Part shown: one piece after another, positions 10,569 through 23,869 of the stretch
Layout of the letters: every line of letters starts with the position of its first letter
Position numbering within the stretch: position 1 is the first letter of the stretch
From: Fragum whitleyi
Lineage: Eukaryota > Mollusca > Bivalvia > Cardiida > Cardiidae
Reading direction: 5' to 3'
DNA length: 64,000 nucleotides
NCBI GenBank assembly: GCA_948146395.1
Contig: OX411551.1
Location: 50,526,997 to 50,590,996 of the forward strand
The notes under the pieces: model-generated
What the model saw: the letters and a program-made list of their open reading frames with translations, nothing else
What the model was told of the DNA's origin: nothing
Databases searched by the model: none
Made by a program: the position numbers and the translations under genes

Positions 10569-13500
10569 GTTCGGGCACCCCCACCGTCGCTCATCCGTCC
10601 TCCCGGAAAGGAAATCGTGCACAAAAAAGATCGAACCAAGCCTTATATTAAAGAAGAGATGCAAAACTAGCAAAATATCGAATAAATATGCACGTGGATC
10701 ACTGTTCTCCACTTCAAAATGCCATTTTCAAGCCGCACTATTTTTTCATTAGGATCTACTTTTACCATACTACGACCTCCGGAAGTAAATTCCAGTAAGG
10801 TCACCCCTAAATTTAAGAGCTTTTTGCATTCTTCTAACTTTTAAACACTTTGGTCAATGCTGGGGGGTATTGTGACCAAAGTTAAGTCAATAAGGTTTTA
10901 ATATTTGCATTTGTCACTGAAACATGACGATTTTAGGACATGACCTGTTTAGCGAAAAAGGGCAAGAATTCACAGCACTGTTATTTGTGATGTAACATGA
11001 TAACTTAATCAAATAATATTTGGTAAGAAGCCATTGGGAATGATTTCTCAAAGTATAATTTTGAACTATTACTCCATCCAAACTTGTTAAGCCAAAAATG
11101 TTAAACATTACTTGATTTTTAGGCAATAAAAAGGGGAGTTAATCATTGAAGGTCGAGGTAATTTTAACAAAAAATCGCAATTTTCACGTTTTAATGCCAA
11201 TTAAAAGAACTTAATCATGAAAATATGCACAAAAAGAGTGTTTTCTGTTAAAAGGTATCAAAATGGCAGTAGAAAGAAAAAATAAAACAGACATCTTAGC
11301 TTCAAAAATCGTAACTTTGAGGAATCAAATGGTATAATAGCGTTCCCAAGAAATGAAAAGGGGCTCATATAGAGTAAAGGGTGGAATTCAAAATTCCACA
11401 ATCTTTGCTTAATTTTTCAGGATCTAAAACATCGTTTAAGGGTTTGTGCATCGTAAACTTACATAATGTGTAGGAATAACGAAAACCAATCCTCAAAAAA
11501 CATGTCAAAATAGTCATACTGGGTGTGAAATTAAAAAAAAAATGACAGAGCCCGCTCATTTTAATTTCTTAAAATGCAGTTTTATGTAAAAAATCTCCTA
11601 GAAAGCTCTGTTCTATAACAGATATGTTGTATTGCAACTCAATAAAAGGTATTAGAAACCGCAACGGGAAAGAGAAACGTCCATTTTACAACATGGACTT
11701 TGGGTACCCACTTCAATAAATATCCATTCTGAAATGGGTGTTAAGGGTTGAAAAATGGGTCTCATGAATCATTTTGAGCCATGTCGAGAATTTCAATCAC
11801 GTGTAGGTATTCAGCTATGACGACTTTACTATTTAAGTAACAGAAACGGAAGATCACTCAATTTACATGAAACAACTTGACACGATAAAGAGGAGAACAT
11901 TTTACATAATTGATCATTTTGACTTGTAAGACCCTATGTCTCCACTAGCAAATTAACTTGATTCAAATGCTTTTGTCTCTAATTTGCTTTTTTTTAAAGT
12001 GATTTGAAACTGTCTTATTCAATTGAGAAAACGAGTTGGAAAATGTGTTAAAATGACTATAAAAAACGCTATCAAAAAGGACCAGTCCCCTGCGACAAAG
12101 TCATGAAAAAACCGTTATCGGGGCAAGGGTTAAGCATTTTCTGACCATTTCTTACTTAAAATTCACTTTTAATTGCAAGACTATTGAAAAACAAATGGTT
12201 CCAAAGTTTATCAGCATGGAATTTTTGCTTTGAAGTTTTACGAACGCCAGAAAAGTAATATTGAAATGGGCTTCTTTCGATATTAAACTTACCCATATAG
12301 TGAAAAGGGTTTGAATTTCAAGCCAGAAAAGGGATTTAGAATTAGAAGAAATATGCATATTTCCTGTTTACTACCAGCAAATGTCTATTTCCAATACTCT
12401 GAGCAAAGTAATTTAAAAATTTGCAGCGAGAAAACGATTTTTCGATCACCTTTGTGTGATACCCTCATATTACAAAATCGCAGGTATTAAATGGGGTAAG
12501 GGTTTTTTATGTCCATTCTATCGCATTGTTTACATAATTAATTACATCCACTTGACCAATTAAATTTATCCTTGCTACCCAAAGCGCAAAAACTGACTTA
12601 ATGATAATTTTAGCCCCAACAAAAGTTAAAAAATGCTAGAAGAAATACTTACAAGGAATTTCCTTTAATTTTTTTAAAAAATTAAAAAAACGATTTTAAA
12701 TCGATAAAATCATCAAAATTAAATTTTTTACACTTTTTGAAACTATTAACAAAATATTACGTCATTTGCAACTATCTAAAGAGGTCTAAATTCGTTTTCT
12801 CAAAATCGGACCTTTTTACCATCTAGGTCAGACCCCACCCGATTTTTGGCCTTCTTTGTTCTATATAAAATTGCTCAACTTTCAGGTGCTGCAGCGCGTT
12901 CCACAACAATGCGTTTATATATTACGTCACCAGCGCTTCATCTACATTCATTGTTCTATCATTTGAGACTAAAATAACTGGGTCTTTTAGGTTTAATTTT
13001 TGTGCTATTCAAGCCAGAGTAAAGGAAACGTCTTTTTTCCATCTATGAAGAGGTCAGTTACAGTACGGAACATCGGGAATTCGACAATCATTTCAATCAC
13101 AATCCGATCACTCACGGGCAATCACGTTCAATCAGCGTTCAGCGTTCAATCAGCGTTCAATCACAATTTTTCAATCAGCGTTCAATCAGAATCGTTACAA
13201 AGCGTTCAATCAGAACCGTTCACTCATTCCGATCGGTTACTATAGACAATACAGTCTTATTGCCTTCTGATTGTAAATGAGGGGATGGCAGTGTAGACTG
13301 GGATCAGACTTGTTTGTACAGGGTGGTCTTGGATTGCAGTGCCTGCCAGTTCCTCGTGTATAGCAGGAATATTTTGCAAACATCACAAAAAGGGTTAATG
13401 AAAATAATTACAAACCTGTTTCTTTTTTTTTTTTTAGAAATATAAACATAACAAAATGAAACAATGCCTTCCTTTCCAACACTGCTTTATGTTGAATTTA

Positions 13501-14456
13501 TTTATATATGTCAATCTGACTTTATTTTCCCTATGTTGTAACTAAAAAAAGATGTGTTCAAACCCATGTTTAACAAAGCAATATGTCAATACATAGATGA
13601 ATTTTGGGTTTATGTTTAAACAAAACATTTATCCTTTTCCCACTTTGCTACACGAAGCCTTGTTTTTATGGTAATTAGATTTCTTTATACTGCAATAAAA
13701 GAAAGGAAGAAAAAATCTGCTTTTCAACATTTAAATGCACAATGTAGGCTGAGTTGGTTGAGATCGGACTGCATGGTCATGCAGACTGATCTTAGTCTGC
13801 ACAGTCTTTAAAGAATCTTGGTCATATTAATCATGTCCTTACATCTGAATAAAATTTCTCTCTCACTTTTGTAATCCAAAAAAGAAGTCTTCAAATCAGC
13901 GTTAGAGTAGAGAGAAAAAAAAATGTCTATATAAAACTTATTCCTTTTCCCAATTTGTTGTACGATGCCCCACCTTTATCACAAACTTCAGATATACATA
14001 TGGAGTCCCTGCATTTATGTAATGACTGCTTGTTGCCACAATTCCCTTTTCCTCTAGCCTATATTAATTCTGTATAAAGTGGGCAGATTGGGCTGAGATC
14101 AGACTACAAGTTTGAGCGGGCTGATCTTGGGCTAAACTGTTTACAAAAGACCTCAGCCAAGGAAAGCAGATTTTGGGCCTTGTCATGCTGAATATTCCTG
14201 CTCTGGCAGAAGCTATGGACAAATATCAGCCTGCACATTAATGCATTCTGATCTTTTGCCTATACCACCTGTTGCAATTTTATCAAGATTTTTTAATTCA
14301 GCATGACACGGGTTAAGTTTGGTTAATAAGGCAAAGCTTTTCCAACCCTTCACCAAACTGTTGCTTATTTATTTGTTATGTTTTACATTTGTTTTGTCCT
14401 GCAACAATTTTTGTATATATTCCATGAATGTCTAATTGTGGTATCCCATGTTTTTT

Positions 14457-14458
<2 letters not shown>

Positions 14459-14495
<37 letters not shown>

Positions 14496-14506
14496 TTTTT
14501 TTTTTC
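14459..14506. repeat. (TC)n microsatellite followed by a T tract
   Basis: An uninterrupted TC run and then poly-T. The overlapping opposed ORFs here are translations of the simple repeat, not genes. Confidence 0.9.
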
Positions 14507-15740
14507 ATCCATATAGAAAGGGAAGGTGTCATGGCCAGAAACAAAATTTTCATTTTCTCCTCTTTCCAATATAGTATTCTGCCAAGATAAAGTTTTCTTT
14601 CAGTCCATTTATTCCCCAAGCCACAAATATATTCTAGATATTGCAAATTGCCCGCCAGACAAATAAATCCAAACTGTTCAAAAGGGAAATTCTATTTAGG
14701 GGAACGCAAGTATAACACATTCTCCTTTTACAATTATATTCATAAACTTATCATGTTTTCTCTACGAGAAAGTAAAATTCTAAATTACTAGGCACCACGA
14801 CCAACGACAACCCTAAGATCTACATTATCTTTTTCCACAATAGTTGCCTGATTTTTTGCATAATTTTGTTTGTTAGAAATAATGATTATAATGATAATCG
14901 CCAGGTAAATAACTACAATATAGGCTATTCGCTGTTTTAAATTCAATACCTTATTCACGTGATTATCGCGTGTGCAAAAATGCTCACTGAAATCTTACCT
15001 GTAAAGAAGATCTATACAAACAAAAACCATTCACCCGTTTTCCTCCATGAAAGTTATGCACTGTATAGGTGTATTTTCAAAACTGAGCTCTGACGTAGGC
15101 GTTGAGTCCATTACCACGGGTTTATCGGGTATATTTAAAAAGCATATGAAACATTTGTAAGATAATTTGTATCTTTTTTAGGTATTGCGTAAACTTGTTT
15201 TATCTATTTTGAAAGAATAGCGCGGGAATTTAACCGTTTTAAGTAGATTTCAGGGCTCACCGCGCAAAATCTACCTATACAATCTTTTTCCCGTGTACTC
15301 CCCTATGACACGAGTTGAACTCACGCGTGTGTAAACAAACGCCGTTTTCTGATTGGCCATACCACGCCTACTACGATTTTAACTACCCTCTTATGAATGA
15401 AATATGTACACATGAGCTACGATAGGTCAAGTTTACAAACGAATGGAATGTTCCTATATTTAGCCCAAATCCTCATCAAAACATAAACACGAACTACTTG
15501 ACCCCTCCAACATTGATATGAAGTAAAATTTAACCCATTACCAGACGACTAATTTTCTCAACTGATCTGGCATTTTACCCCTCTTGCTCCACTTCTCTAT
15601 CATAGGCGTATTTCTAATTTGAAATTTATACGCACACAGGAGGCGACAACCAAAGATAATATAGGATAATTTCGATATTTCGACATTGACAAAAAAATGC
15701 CCCCCCCCCCGTCAACTCCCCACTTCTATGATAAGGGCAC

Positions 15741-15810
15741 TGGTGAATGGTCAAAACATCGTAGCTACAGCTTGAATAAGCTGTAGTTTCGATCTTGTGT
15801 CCATTCACCA
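15741..15810. repeat. Fold-back hairpin with TGGTGAATGG / CCATTCACCA outer arms
   Basis: Inner arms CTACAGCTT and AAGCTGTAG surround a GAAT loop. The outer TGGTGAATGG pairs with CCATTCACCA, and most of the intervening sequence is also complementary. The inner core is related to the hairpin at 7548-7616. Confidence 0.8.
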
Positions 15811-16448
15811 ACGATGTTTTTCAACAGATTATTATTAATTGTTTAACGCATTTGAGTAAAATGCGTAATGGGAGTTACGCACTTGTATATCTCTAACATT
15901 GTTGTTGTCGTCCTTGTGTAATTGTCTCAATTACGGATGTTATGTATATTGTATCACATTCCCCAAATCCCATTCCTTGTTTTTTCGTTTCGAACAAGGA
16001 CGGAAAACAGGGGATATAGCCATCTCGGCACGATTTAATGTAAATATATGCATGTCGTTATTTTGAACTCAAACAAATAAAAGAATAAACAATTATCCGC
16101 CTAACAAAACAGATCAAATTTCAGCCTATTTCATCGAATGGAGACTGAAACGTCGTAACTATGGCATGCTTAACCTGTAGCCGCGATGTTTAAGTCCCCA
16201 TTGGCATAATTTCTTGTTCTCTTGATTTTCACTGATAACAAAATATTTTTCTTCAAATAACTTAACATATAAACCTCAATTTATGAAAGCGCCTCTATCC
16301 CTCGGATGAGTCTAAAATTCCCTCAATCCAAGCATTCATCTAGCTGTTTTACCGGAAGTACTTAAATTATTACAGTAACATTATTTGTGTATATTGTCCA
16401 TATTGTACTCCATTGTACTTGGATGAAAATAAAAGATATTTTCTGTTC

Positions 16449-19300
16449 TGTACTGTTCTGATAAGAAACCGTTCAATCAGTTTTAACGAAATTATTTTCG
16501 TCTGATTAAAAATAATCCATTTTGTTGATAGAATAGATAAATAAAAAAGCAAATTCACAATCTTCTCGAAATAAATAGCTCTAGCGAGTTTCGGAGACAT
16601 CCAGGAAAATTAAAGGCGAGACGACAAGTACTTGCGCGTATTCGTCTCTTATTCCAGTTCGACCCAAATACCGTTTTCGCCTCAGTGCCAGTTCGTACCT
16701 AGTCCGCCATTAGAGAATGAAAGGATGAACAGCCAAGAGACTTTCCGTACTTTCTTTAAACAATTTCTCTCCTCAGTGGCCGGCTTTACCGGGGCCATAA
16801 TATTTTATTAAAGGCCAGAACAATGTTACCCTAATGAAATATTACTTAATGAAAGTGCTTTGAATTGACTGGTAACGGCAAATCCTATCCATGTTACTCT
16901 CCAATATTTCATTGATTAGGCCATGCTCACAAGCCACGACATGCATTTCATTTTCTTGCGGCGGATTCATGGAGACTGTAATGTAGACTGGTAAACCTGT
17001 CCCATCTACGCTACCCTCCGATCTATATCGATAGATTGAGGCAGGCTCGTCAGTCAAACCGTAATGTAGGTTTTACTCTACAGTTGGGTCTTCAAAGTTA
17101 ACCACATGTTGATTAAATTTCCCGAGGAAAATGATAAGACTCACGATAGGGGCTACTTTAGATCCGCAACTGCAGTCTAGGGTAATTGTGGGGCTGCATT
17201 TTTTACGAAAAGGTTTCGGTCAACTTGTATCGAAACTTCTTACATTTAACTATTTATTACTATGCCCGTGGTATGAGCACCTAATTTTTGACTCTTGATA
17301 TTACTGTATTTTACCAGTGAATACTGTAAGAAGAATCTGGAAATTGAAAATTGAATGACCTTAGAATGAAATTGAATAAATGTGATGAGCAAAATTAGAT
17401 TGATTTTCAAGGGAGGTAAAACAAAATCGACAATAAATTAGTGCTTATTGATTACCACCCTTGAAAAGATCTACCAACTTTTCTGGATTTGTGTCTTTAC
17501 AGACAAATCAGACCCTTAACAATCAACGACAGCCTTAAAAAATCATACAATCATTTTATTGGAATGCTGATTATTTTGCACAGATTCAAAGTGCTTTGAA
17601 TGCTTTTGGAGTGTTTTAAATTGATTGGAGTGAGTGTTAGGAATGAAATATTTGATCACTGGGCAAGTGATTTCGATTGGTTTTGATCTAGATGAATGTC
17701 AATTTCACAATGTGATTTGCCGTTACACAAGACCTTTTCTGAACCATCAGCTGGGAGAAGAAAGTCAAATTTGATGGATGCTACTATCAGAGATAGGGCC
17801 TGGGACCCAACAATATGTGTGTTAGAAAGGGGGTTAACACTGCTTTTAACAATCTTAGAGTCTTTTCAGCTTTTCAAGCACTACCATTAGATCCCTTCCT
17901 AGCCTCTAGCTGCTATCCCACATAGGTTTATGATTATTAAAGCACAGGGGCTAAGCCTAGCAGTAACGCAGGGCTGTCAAACATGGGGTAGCGAGTTAGA
18001 ACCCTGGCTCAGCCAACTTTCATCCGTCAATAATGATTATACTAGAGTCAACGGCTTATGATATTTTACTGAAGATAAAATGTAGCACGCCTTAGATGGA
18101 TAAGCAGCTAGTGGCTCACAAGAAATGTTCAGGTTTTACTGGTGTGAGAAAGGATATAAGTTGGTGCACTGGCCAACTATAAATTATAAACTCCACTAAT
18201 ATTGAAAGTGGTATTAAACCCCAGGCAAACAAAACATATAAACCCAATCGGGGGAACAACTTGTAGGAAAGGACAGTGGCTCTAGAAGCAAATGAATGGG
18301 TGTCGGATACACTACCACAGCAGTTACCCAAATACATCTGCCTATATAGTTGTGATGGCAATATATTTCACCTATCCTTGAGTCACTTACAACACATGCT
18401 AAATATGGCCATGATTTGTATAGAGGTTGTGGACCCTTAATAGTTCCTCCACAAATCTGAACTCATGATCTTTCACAATGTTTACAGAGGTTTCATAATT
18501 AAAATCATTAGGAAACCTCAGTTAACACTGTTACAGTTCATTACTCCCAAAATGTTGTGTATCTATCACGGGTGTACTACCTTAATCCAATTCAATCTGA
18601 ACCTGGAAATTCCCATTTTAGCAGGAGATATGGACAAGGATCATCCTGAACATATGTACAATCTGATCTTAGTCTACTCCATCTGTTTGACTAAGAACTG
18701 TGTTGAGACTAAATTTTCAAGACAAAATTTGTTGGATGATTTTTCTTTCAGAGACATTCAGCACTTTGCCTTAAAGCTAGTGTAATTTAGCCTGGATTTA
18801 TACTTAGCATAAGAAGGGTAAATGGCCATTTGCATTGATGAGCTATTTCCCATGTGCAGATCCATTGGGGGGGGGGGGGATATTAGGACAAAAGATTACA
18901 TTGAAATACATTTATACAAATATATTATCAGTGGGTGACCAAAATGCTACCTAATTTGAGGTTTAGCTTAAACGTTTTGCTCACCAACTGATAAATTGAT
19001 TAATAGACAACTATGTTTGTGGTGCTCTCATGGAAAACAAAAGCATCACATGTGGGTGCCTATGCTTGCTGTTGGTGAAAAAAATTGTCAAAACAGGGGC
19101 ATAATTTGCAAAATATGCATCTAGATTTGTACATCTTGGCAGTAGAGTTGGTTCTTTGGTTAGAGAAAATATGAGACAAGTTCCAATTCAATACCTTTAG
19201 GAATACCATAGATATCACAAAATGTCAAAGGTCATGCAAGACTACAACCAAGGCTATAGCAACCACTTCACTAAAAATTCAGGATCAGCACATGTATTTC
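16449..19300. other. Shared interior of the large TIR element (copy 1)
   Basis: Nearly collinear with 43319-46175 in copy 2, from TGATAAGAAACCGTTCAATC through to CAGGATCAGCACATG. It includes a decayed MITE of the CAGTTAAC family (ending GTCAATTTCACAATGTG near 17700), a tRNA-like stretch near 17955-18020 (TAGCAGTAACGCAGGGC...AGTTAGAACCCTGG), and a G tract near 18870. Small ORFs are conserved between copies only because the whole DNA is. No transposase motif was recognised. Confidence 0.7.
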
Positions 19301-21036
19301 TTGTTGTAGAAATGTTCAAAACAAAGGGATTTGAACCTTTTATTGGACCAAATATTTACAAAATGCATAATAGAGAGTAATTACATTTATTTAATTCTAT
19401 AAACAAGACATACCAAACAAAAATCCCTAAAAAAATCTGAATATGACCTGTTCAATTAATACATAAACTGTTTTTAATAACTGTCTAACTGATTCTTTAT
19501 TCTCTTAAGTAGCACCTTCCTTTCCATATCAGTGAGTCATTATACCCTACTATAAAGTCAAATTGTGAATAGCAGGAAGTGAAGTCTCAGAGTTTAAACT
19601 AAACTCAAACTTTTTAATTTGATTAATTTGTTACAGATAAAATTCAGGATGAAACGACAGTAGCTAAGTACAATTAAAGCTATTAATTTTGTCTCTTGTC
19701 CAATGATAAATTCAATCAATAGATGAAAAAATGCACATTTGATTAAACAAAAAATGATCAAGCACAGAGGTGCATTTTATAGATTAAGATTTTGAAGATA
19801 TCAACAGGGATCAATATTTTGCCAGATCAGTATTGGTTTGAAGGTAGTGGACCCGTAATAGTTTCACATCACTTCAAAGCAATGAATTTTAACAATGTTA
19901 ACCGAGGTTTCCTAATGATTATCAATTGCAGGTTTTTTTTTACTGAGAAACTGGGGCTGAATATCGGCCCCTTCCCCTCGGCGATTTTTTCCCCCAAAAT
20001 GGACCTTTTCCCCTGCCAAACGAATTCCCCCCCCCCCCCCCCCAAACAAGGTTTGCCCCAGTTAATGTTTATGTTATAAATCGAAGATAGTGGATAATTT
20101 GCTCTTAAAATGCATTTACAGTTCCATTTTTAGTCGTAAAACAGCATCAAACATCTTTCATAAGGGGCAAAAATGTAAACATTCCGGAATTTCCTAGACA
20201 TCATTAGGCTCCACTCGGTCGATTCTGATTCAATATTCACCAAATCCAGATCCCTCGGCCATTACACAATTCTCGAAACATCGCTCAGACTTTTCCGTGA
20301 TGCCATTTTATTATGATTTTGCTCAGAGTTTACACAAGGAACCCTATTAAGGTAGTGGACCTGTAAAAGTTGGCAAACAAAAGCAACATTTCAGGAGTTT
20401 TATATTCTTTTCTGGCCTGTTTACTTCAATTTGGAATCAGCCACTATCGTTGGCGTCCCGACTAGACAACGGCATCTAGTAGGCTTAATGACCATGCAAG
20501 CTCTGTTTGGTATGCAGTAAACTCGACAGGTCGAAAGGTTTGAGGTCCGAAAAATTGACATCATATTCAACTGTCGATTTCTTTGTCGATCATAGTATGT
20601 CCAGTCTTAACGAACCTTATTTTAACTCCAGCCAATGGTTTTCAAGATTAAAATCTGGAAATATGAGAATTTTTCCAAAAAGTTTTTTTTTTAATTAGAG
20701 TTCATTTGCGTGTGTAAATGGCGGCTTTTTATTCAAGGGAAATAATCAAATCAAAATGATGATAGGTAATTTGCTGTGGACCCCTGCGGATAAATTGAAA
20801 AAAATATGCTTGGAAAATTATAATTTTCATATTTCGTTTAATTTCTTTCGTTATTTATGTTTAAATTGAATGATTGAACGCAACGTTCAATTTGATTGAA
20901 CGGTCGGATTGAGCATAGAAAGCGTTCAATCCAATCAGAAGAAAAAACGTTCAGCGGGCAATCACGATCATTCAATCACCGCTCAGCGTTCAATCACGTC
21001 CCAATCGGATTGTCAAATTCCCGATGTTCCGTACTG
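19301..21036. other. Right part of the large TIR element (copy 1)
   Basis: Matches 54868-57640 of copy 2 except that copy 2 has ~220 bp extra after TTGAAGATATC (near 55380) and about 0.9 kb extra between GGAG and TTTTATTTTC (near 56110-56990). It contains a C tract at about 20028-20043. The right subterminal CGTTCAATC array begins near 20877. No gene. Confidence 0.7.
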
Positions 21037-23765
21037 TAGTTCGGGCACCCCCACCGTCGCTCATCCGTCCTCCCGGAAAGGAAATCGTGCACAAAAAAGA
21101 TCGAACCAAGCCTTATATTAAAGAAGAGATGCAAGACTAGCAAAATATCGAATAAATATGCACGTGGATCACTGTTCTCCACTTCAAAATGCCATTTTCA
21201 AGCCGACCTATTTTTTCGTTAAGATCTACTTTTACCATACAACGACCTCCGGAAGTAAATTCCAGTGAGGTCACTCCTGAATTTAAGAGCTTTTTGCATT
21301 TCTCTAACTTCTAAACACTTTGGTCAATGCTGGGGGGTATTGTGACCAAAGTTAAGTCAATAGGGTTTTAATATTTGCATTTGTCACTGAAATATGACGA
21401 TTTTAGGACATGACCTGTTTAGCGAAAAAAGGCAAGAATTCACAGCACTGTTATTTGTGATGTAACATGATTACTTAATCAAATAATTTTTGGTAAGAAG
21501 CCATTGGGAACGATTTCTCAAAGTATAATTTTGAACAATTACTCCATCCAAACTTGTTAAGCCAAAAATGTTAAACATTACTTGATTTTGAGGCAATAAA
21601 AAGGGGAGTTAATCATTGAAGGTCGAGGTAATTTTAACAAAAAAAATCGCAATTTTCACGTTTTAATGCCAATTAAAAGAACTTAATCATAAAAATATGC
21701 GCAAAAAGAGTGTTTTCTGTTAAAAGATATCAAAATGGCAGTAGAAAGAAAAAATAAAACAGACATCTTAGCTTCAAATATCGTAACCTTGAGGAATCAA
21801 ATGGTATAATAGCGTTCCCCAGAAATGAAAAGGGGCTCATTTGGAGTAAAGGGTGGAATTCAAAATTCCACAATCTTTGCTTAATTTTTCAGGATCTAAA
21901 ACATCGTTTAAGGGTTTGTGCATCGTAAACTTACATAATGTGTAGGAATAACGAAAACCAATCCTCAAAAAACATGTCAAAATAGTCATACTGGGTGTGA
22001 AAAAAAAAAAATGACAGAGCCCGCTCATTTTAATTTCTTAAAATGCAGTTTTATGTATAAAATCTCCTAGAAAGCTCTGTTCAATAACTGATATGTTGTA
22101 TTGCAACTCAATTAAAGGTATTAGAAACCGCAACGGGAAGGAGAAACGTCCATTTTACAACATGGACTTGGGGTACCCACTTCAATAAATATCCATTCTG
22201 AAATGGGTGTTAAGGGTTGAAAAATGGGTCTCATGAATCATTTTGAGCCATGTCGAGAATTTCACTCACGTGTAGGTATTCAGCTATGACGACTTTACTA
22301 TTTAAGTAACAGAAACGGAAGAGCACTCAATTTACAAGAAACAACTTGACACGATAAAGAGGAGAACATTTTACATAATTGATCATTTTGACTTGTAAGA
22401 CCCTATGTCTCCACTAGCAAATTAACTTGATTCAAATGCTTTTGTCTCTAATTTGCTTTTTTTAAAGTGTTTTGAAACTGTCTTATTCAATTGAGAAAAC
22501 GAGTTGGAAAATGTGTTAAAATGACTATAAAAAACGCTATCAAAAAGGACCAGTCCCCTGCGACAAAGTCATGAAAAAACCGTTATCGGAGCAAGGGTTA
22601 AGCATTTTCTAACCATTTTTACTTAAAATTCACTTTTAATTGCAAGACTATTGAAAAACAAATGGTTCCAAAGTTTATCAGCATGGAATTTTTGCTTTGA
22701 AGTTTTACGAACGCCAGAAAAGTAATATTGAAATGGGCTTCTATCGATATTAAACTTACCCATATAGTGAAAAGGGTTTGAATTTCAAGCCAGAAAAGGG
22801 ATTTAGAATTAGAAGAAATATGCATATTTCCTGTTTACTACCAGCAAATGTCTATTTCCAATACTCTGAGCAAAGTAATTTAAAAATTTGCAGCGAGAAA
22901 ACGATTTTTCCATCACCTTTGTGTGATACCCTCATATTACAAAATCGCAGGTATTAAATGGGGTAAGGGTTTTTTATGTCCATTCTATCGCATTGTTTAC
23001 ATAATTAATTACATCCACTTGACCAATTAAATTTATCCTTGCTACCCAAAGCGCAAAACTGACTTAATGATAATTTTAGCCCCAACAAAAGTTAAAAAAT
23101 GCAAGAAGAAATACTTACAAGGAATTTCCTTTAATTTTTTTAAAAAATTAAAAAAATGATTTTAAATCGATAAAATCATCAAAATTAAAATTTTTACACT
23201 TTTTGAAACTATTAACAAAATATTACGTCATTTGCAACTATCTGAAGAGGTCTAAATTCGTTTTCTCAAAATCGGACCTTTTTACCATCTAGGTCAGACC
23301 CCACCCGATTTTTGGCCTTCTTTGTTCTATATAAAATTGCTCAACTTTCAGGTGCTGCAGCGCGTTCCACAACAATGCGTTTATATATTACGTCACCAGC
23401 GCTTCATCTACATTCATTGTTCTATCATTTGAGACTAAAATAACTGGGTCTTTTAGGTTTAATTTTTGGGCTATTCAAGCCAGAGTAAAGGAACCGTCTT
23501 TTTTCCATCTATGAAGAGGTCAGTTAGTTTGGGCACCCCCACCGTCGCTCATCCGTCCTCCCGGAAAAGAAATCGTGCACAAAAAAGATCGAACCAAGCC
23601 TAATATTAAAGAAGAGATGCAAGACTAGCAAAAAATCGAATAAATATGCACGTGGATCACTGTTCTCCACTTCAAAATGCCATTTTCAAGCCGACCTATT
23701 TTTTCGTTAAGATCTACTTTTACCATACAACGACCTCCGGAAGTAAATTCCAGTGAGGTCACTCC

Positions 23766-23869
23766 ATATTTTCCGTTCTGATTTCTCAATTTGTTGCCAC
23801 ATTTATCAGATTTTATGGGAACGAATGGAATTTTCACTGTTTCGCAATTTCAGTTAATCATACGTTTTA
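23766..23869. other. Junction sequence between the A-B array and the Penelope remnant
   Basis: Starts immediately after the truncated module B. Not found elsewhere in the window. It could be the decayed middle of the Penelope RT, but I cannot align it. Confidence 0.3.

Larger units (their letters stand above)
13250..16445. other. Segment present in large-element copy 1 but absent from copy 2
   Basis: Copy 2 goes directly from CGATCGGTTAC to TGATAAGAAACCG (43308-43330), whereas copy 1 has ~3.2 kb between these points. Contents: two related non-coding stretches, GAGATCAGACTGCATGG... near 13761 and GCTGAGATCAGACTACAAG near 14092, a TC microsatellite at 14459-14487, and hairpins at 15741-15810 and ~16148-16195. 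No gene. It is either a later insertion in copy 1 or a deletion in copy 2; I could not see a clean duplication at the edges. Confidence 0.6.
13061..21036. mobile_element. Large TIR transposon, copy 1 (7976 bp, TA target duplication)
   Basis: Left end CAGTACGGAACATCGGGAAT; right end, read inward on the minus strand, is the same. The inverted match extends to about 29 bp with one mismatch (C/T at base 22). TA flanks both ends (13059-13060, 21037-21038). The uninterrupted target GGTCAGTTAGTTCGGG is present at 10562-10577 and 23520-23535, giving direct proof of the insertion site and of the TA duplication. Subterminal zones (13110-13240, 20870-21015) are packed with CGTTCAATCA decamers in inverted orientation at the two ends. 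No transposase or any ORF above about 110 codons is visible, so this copy is non-autonomous. Ends and TA site suggest a Tc1/mariner-related or similar cut-and-paste system (inference). Confidence 0.9.
10334..23765 (+). repeat. Tandem array of a ~2.49 kb unit (A+B), split by an 8 kb insertion
   Basis: Module A (starts GGTCAGACCCCACCCG) begins at 10334, 12826 and 23292. Module B (starts TTCGGGCACCCCCACCGTCG) begins at about 10569, 21039 and 23529. Subtracting the element at 13061-21036 plus its TA duplication gives A-B-A-B-A-B(partial) with periods of 2492 and 2488 bp. Copies are nearly identical by eye, so the duplication is recent. The small ORFs in B, repeated in both copies, are short, AT-rich and unlike any family I know. 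A contains TTCTATATAAAATTG, which could act as a TATA box, but nothing supports that. The array stops mid-B at 23765 (GGTCACTCC). Confidence 0.85.

Noticed and set aside
10334..13060. Module A as LTRs of a retrotransposon (235 bp direct repeats 2.3 kb apart)
   Set aside because: A third A and further B copies follow with the same period, so it is a tandem array. No primer-binding site, polypurine tract, gag or pol is visible, and A does not have TG...CA ends.
17696..17890. 64-codon ORF conserved between both large-element copies (17696 and 44562)
   Set aside because: Conservation is of the entire DNA segment. There is no domain, and the start lies inside a decayed MITE end.
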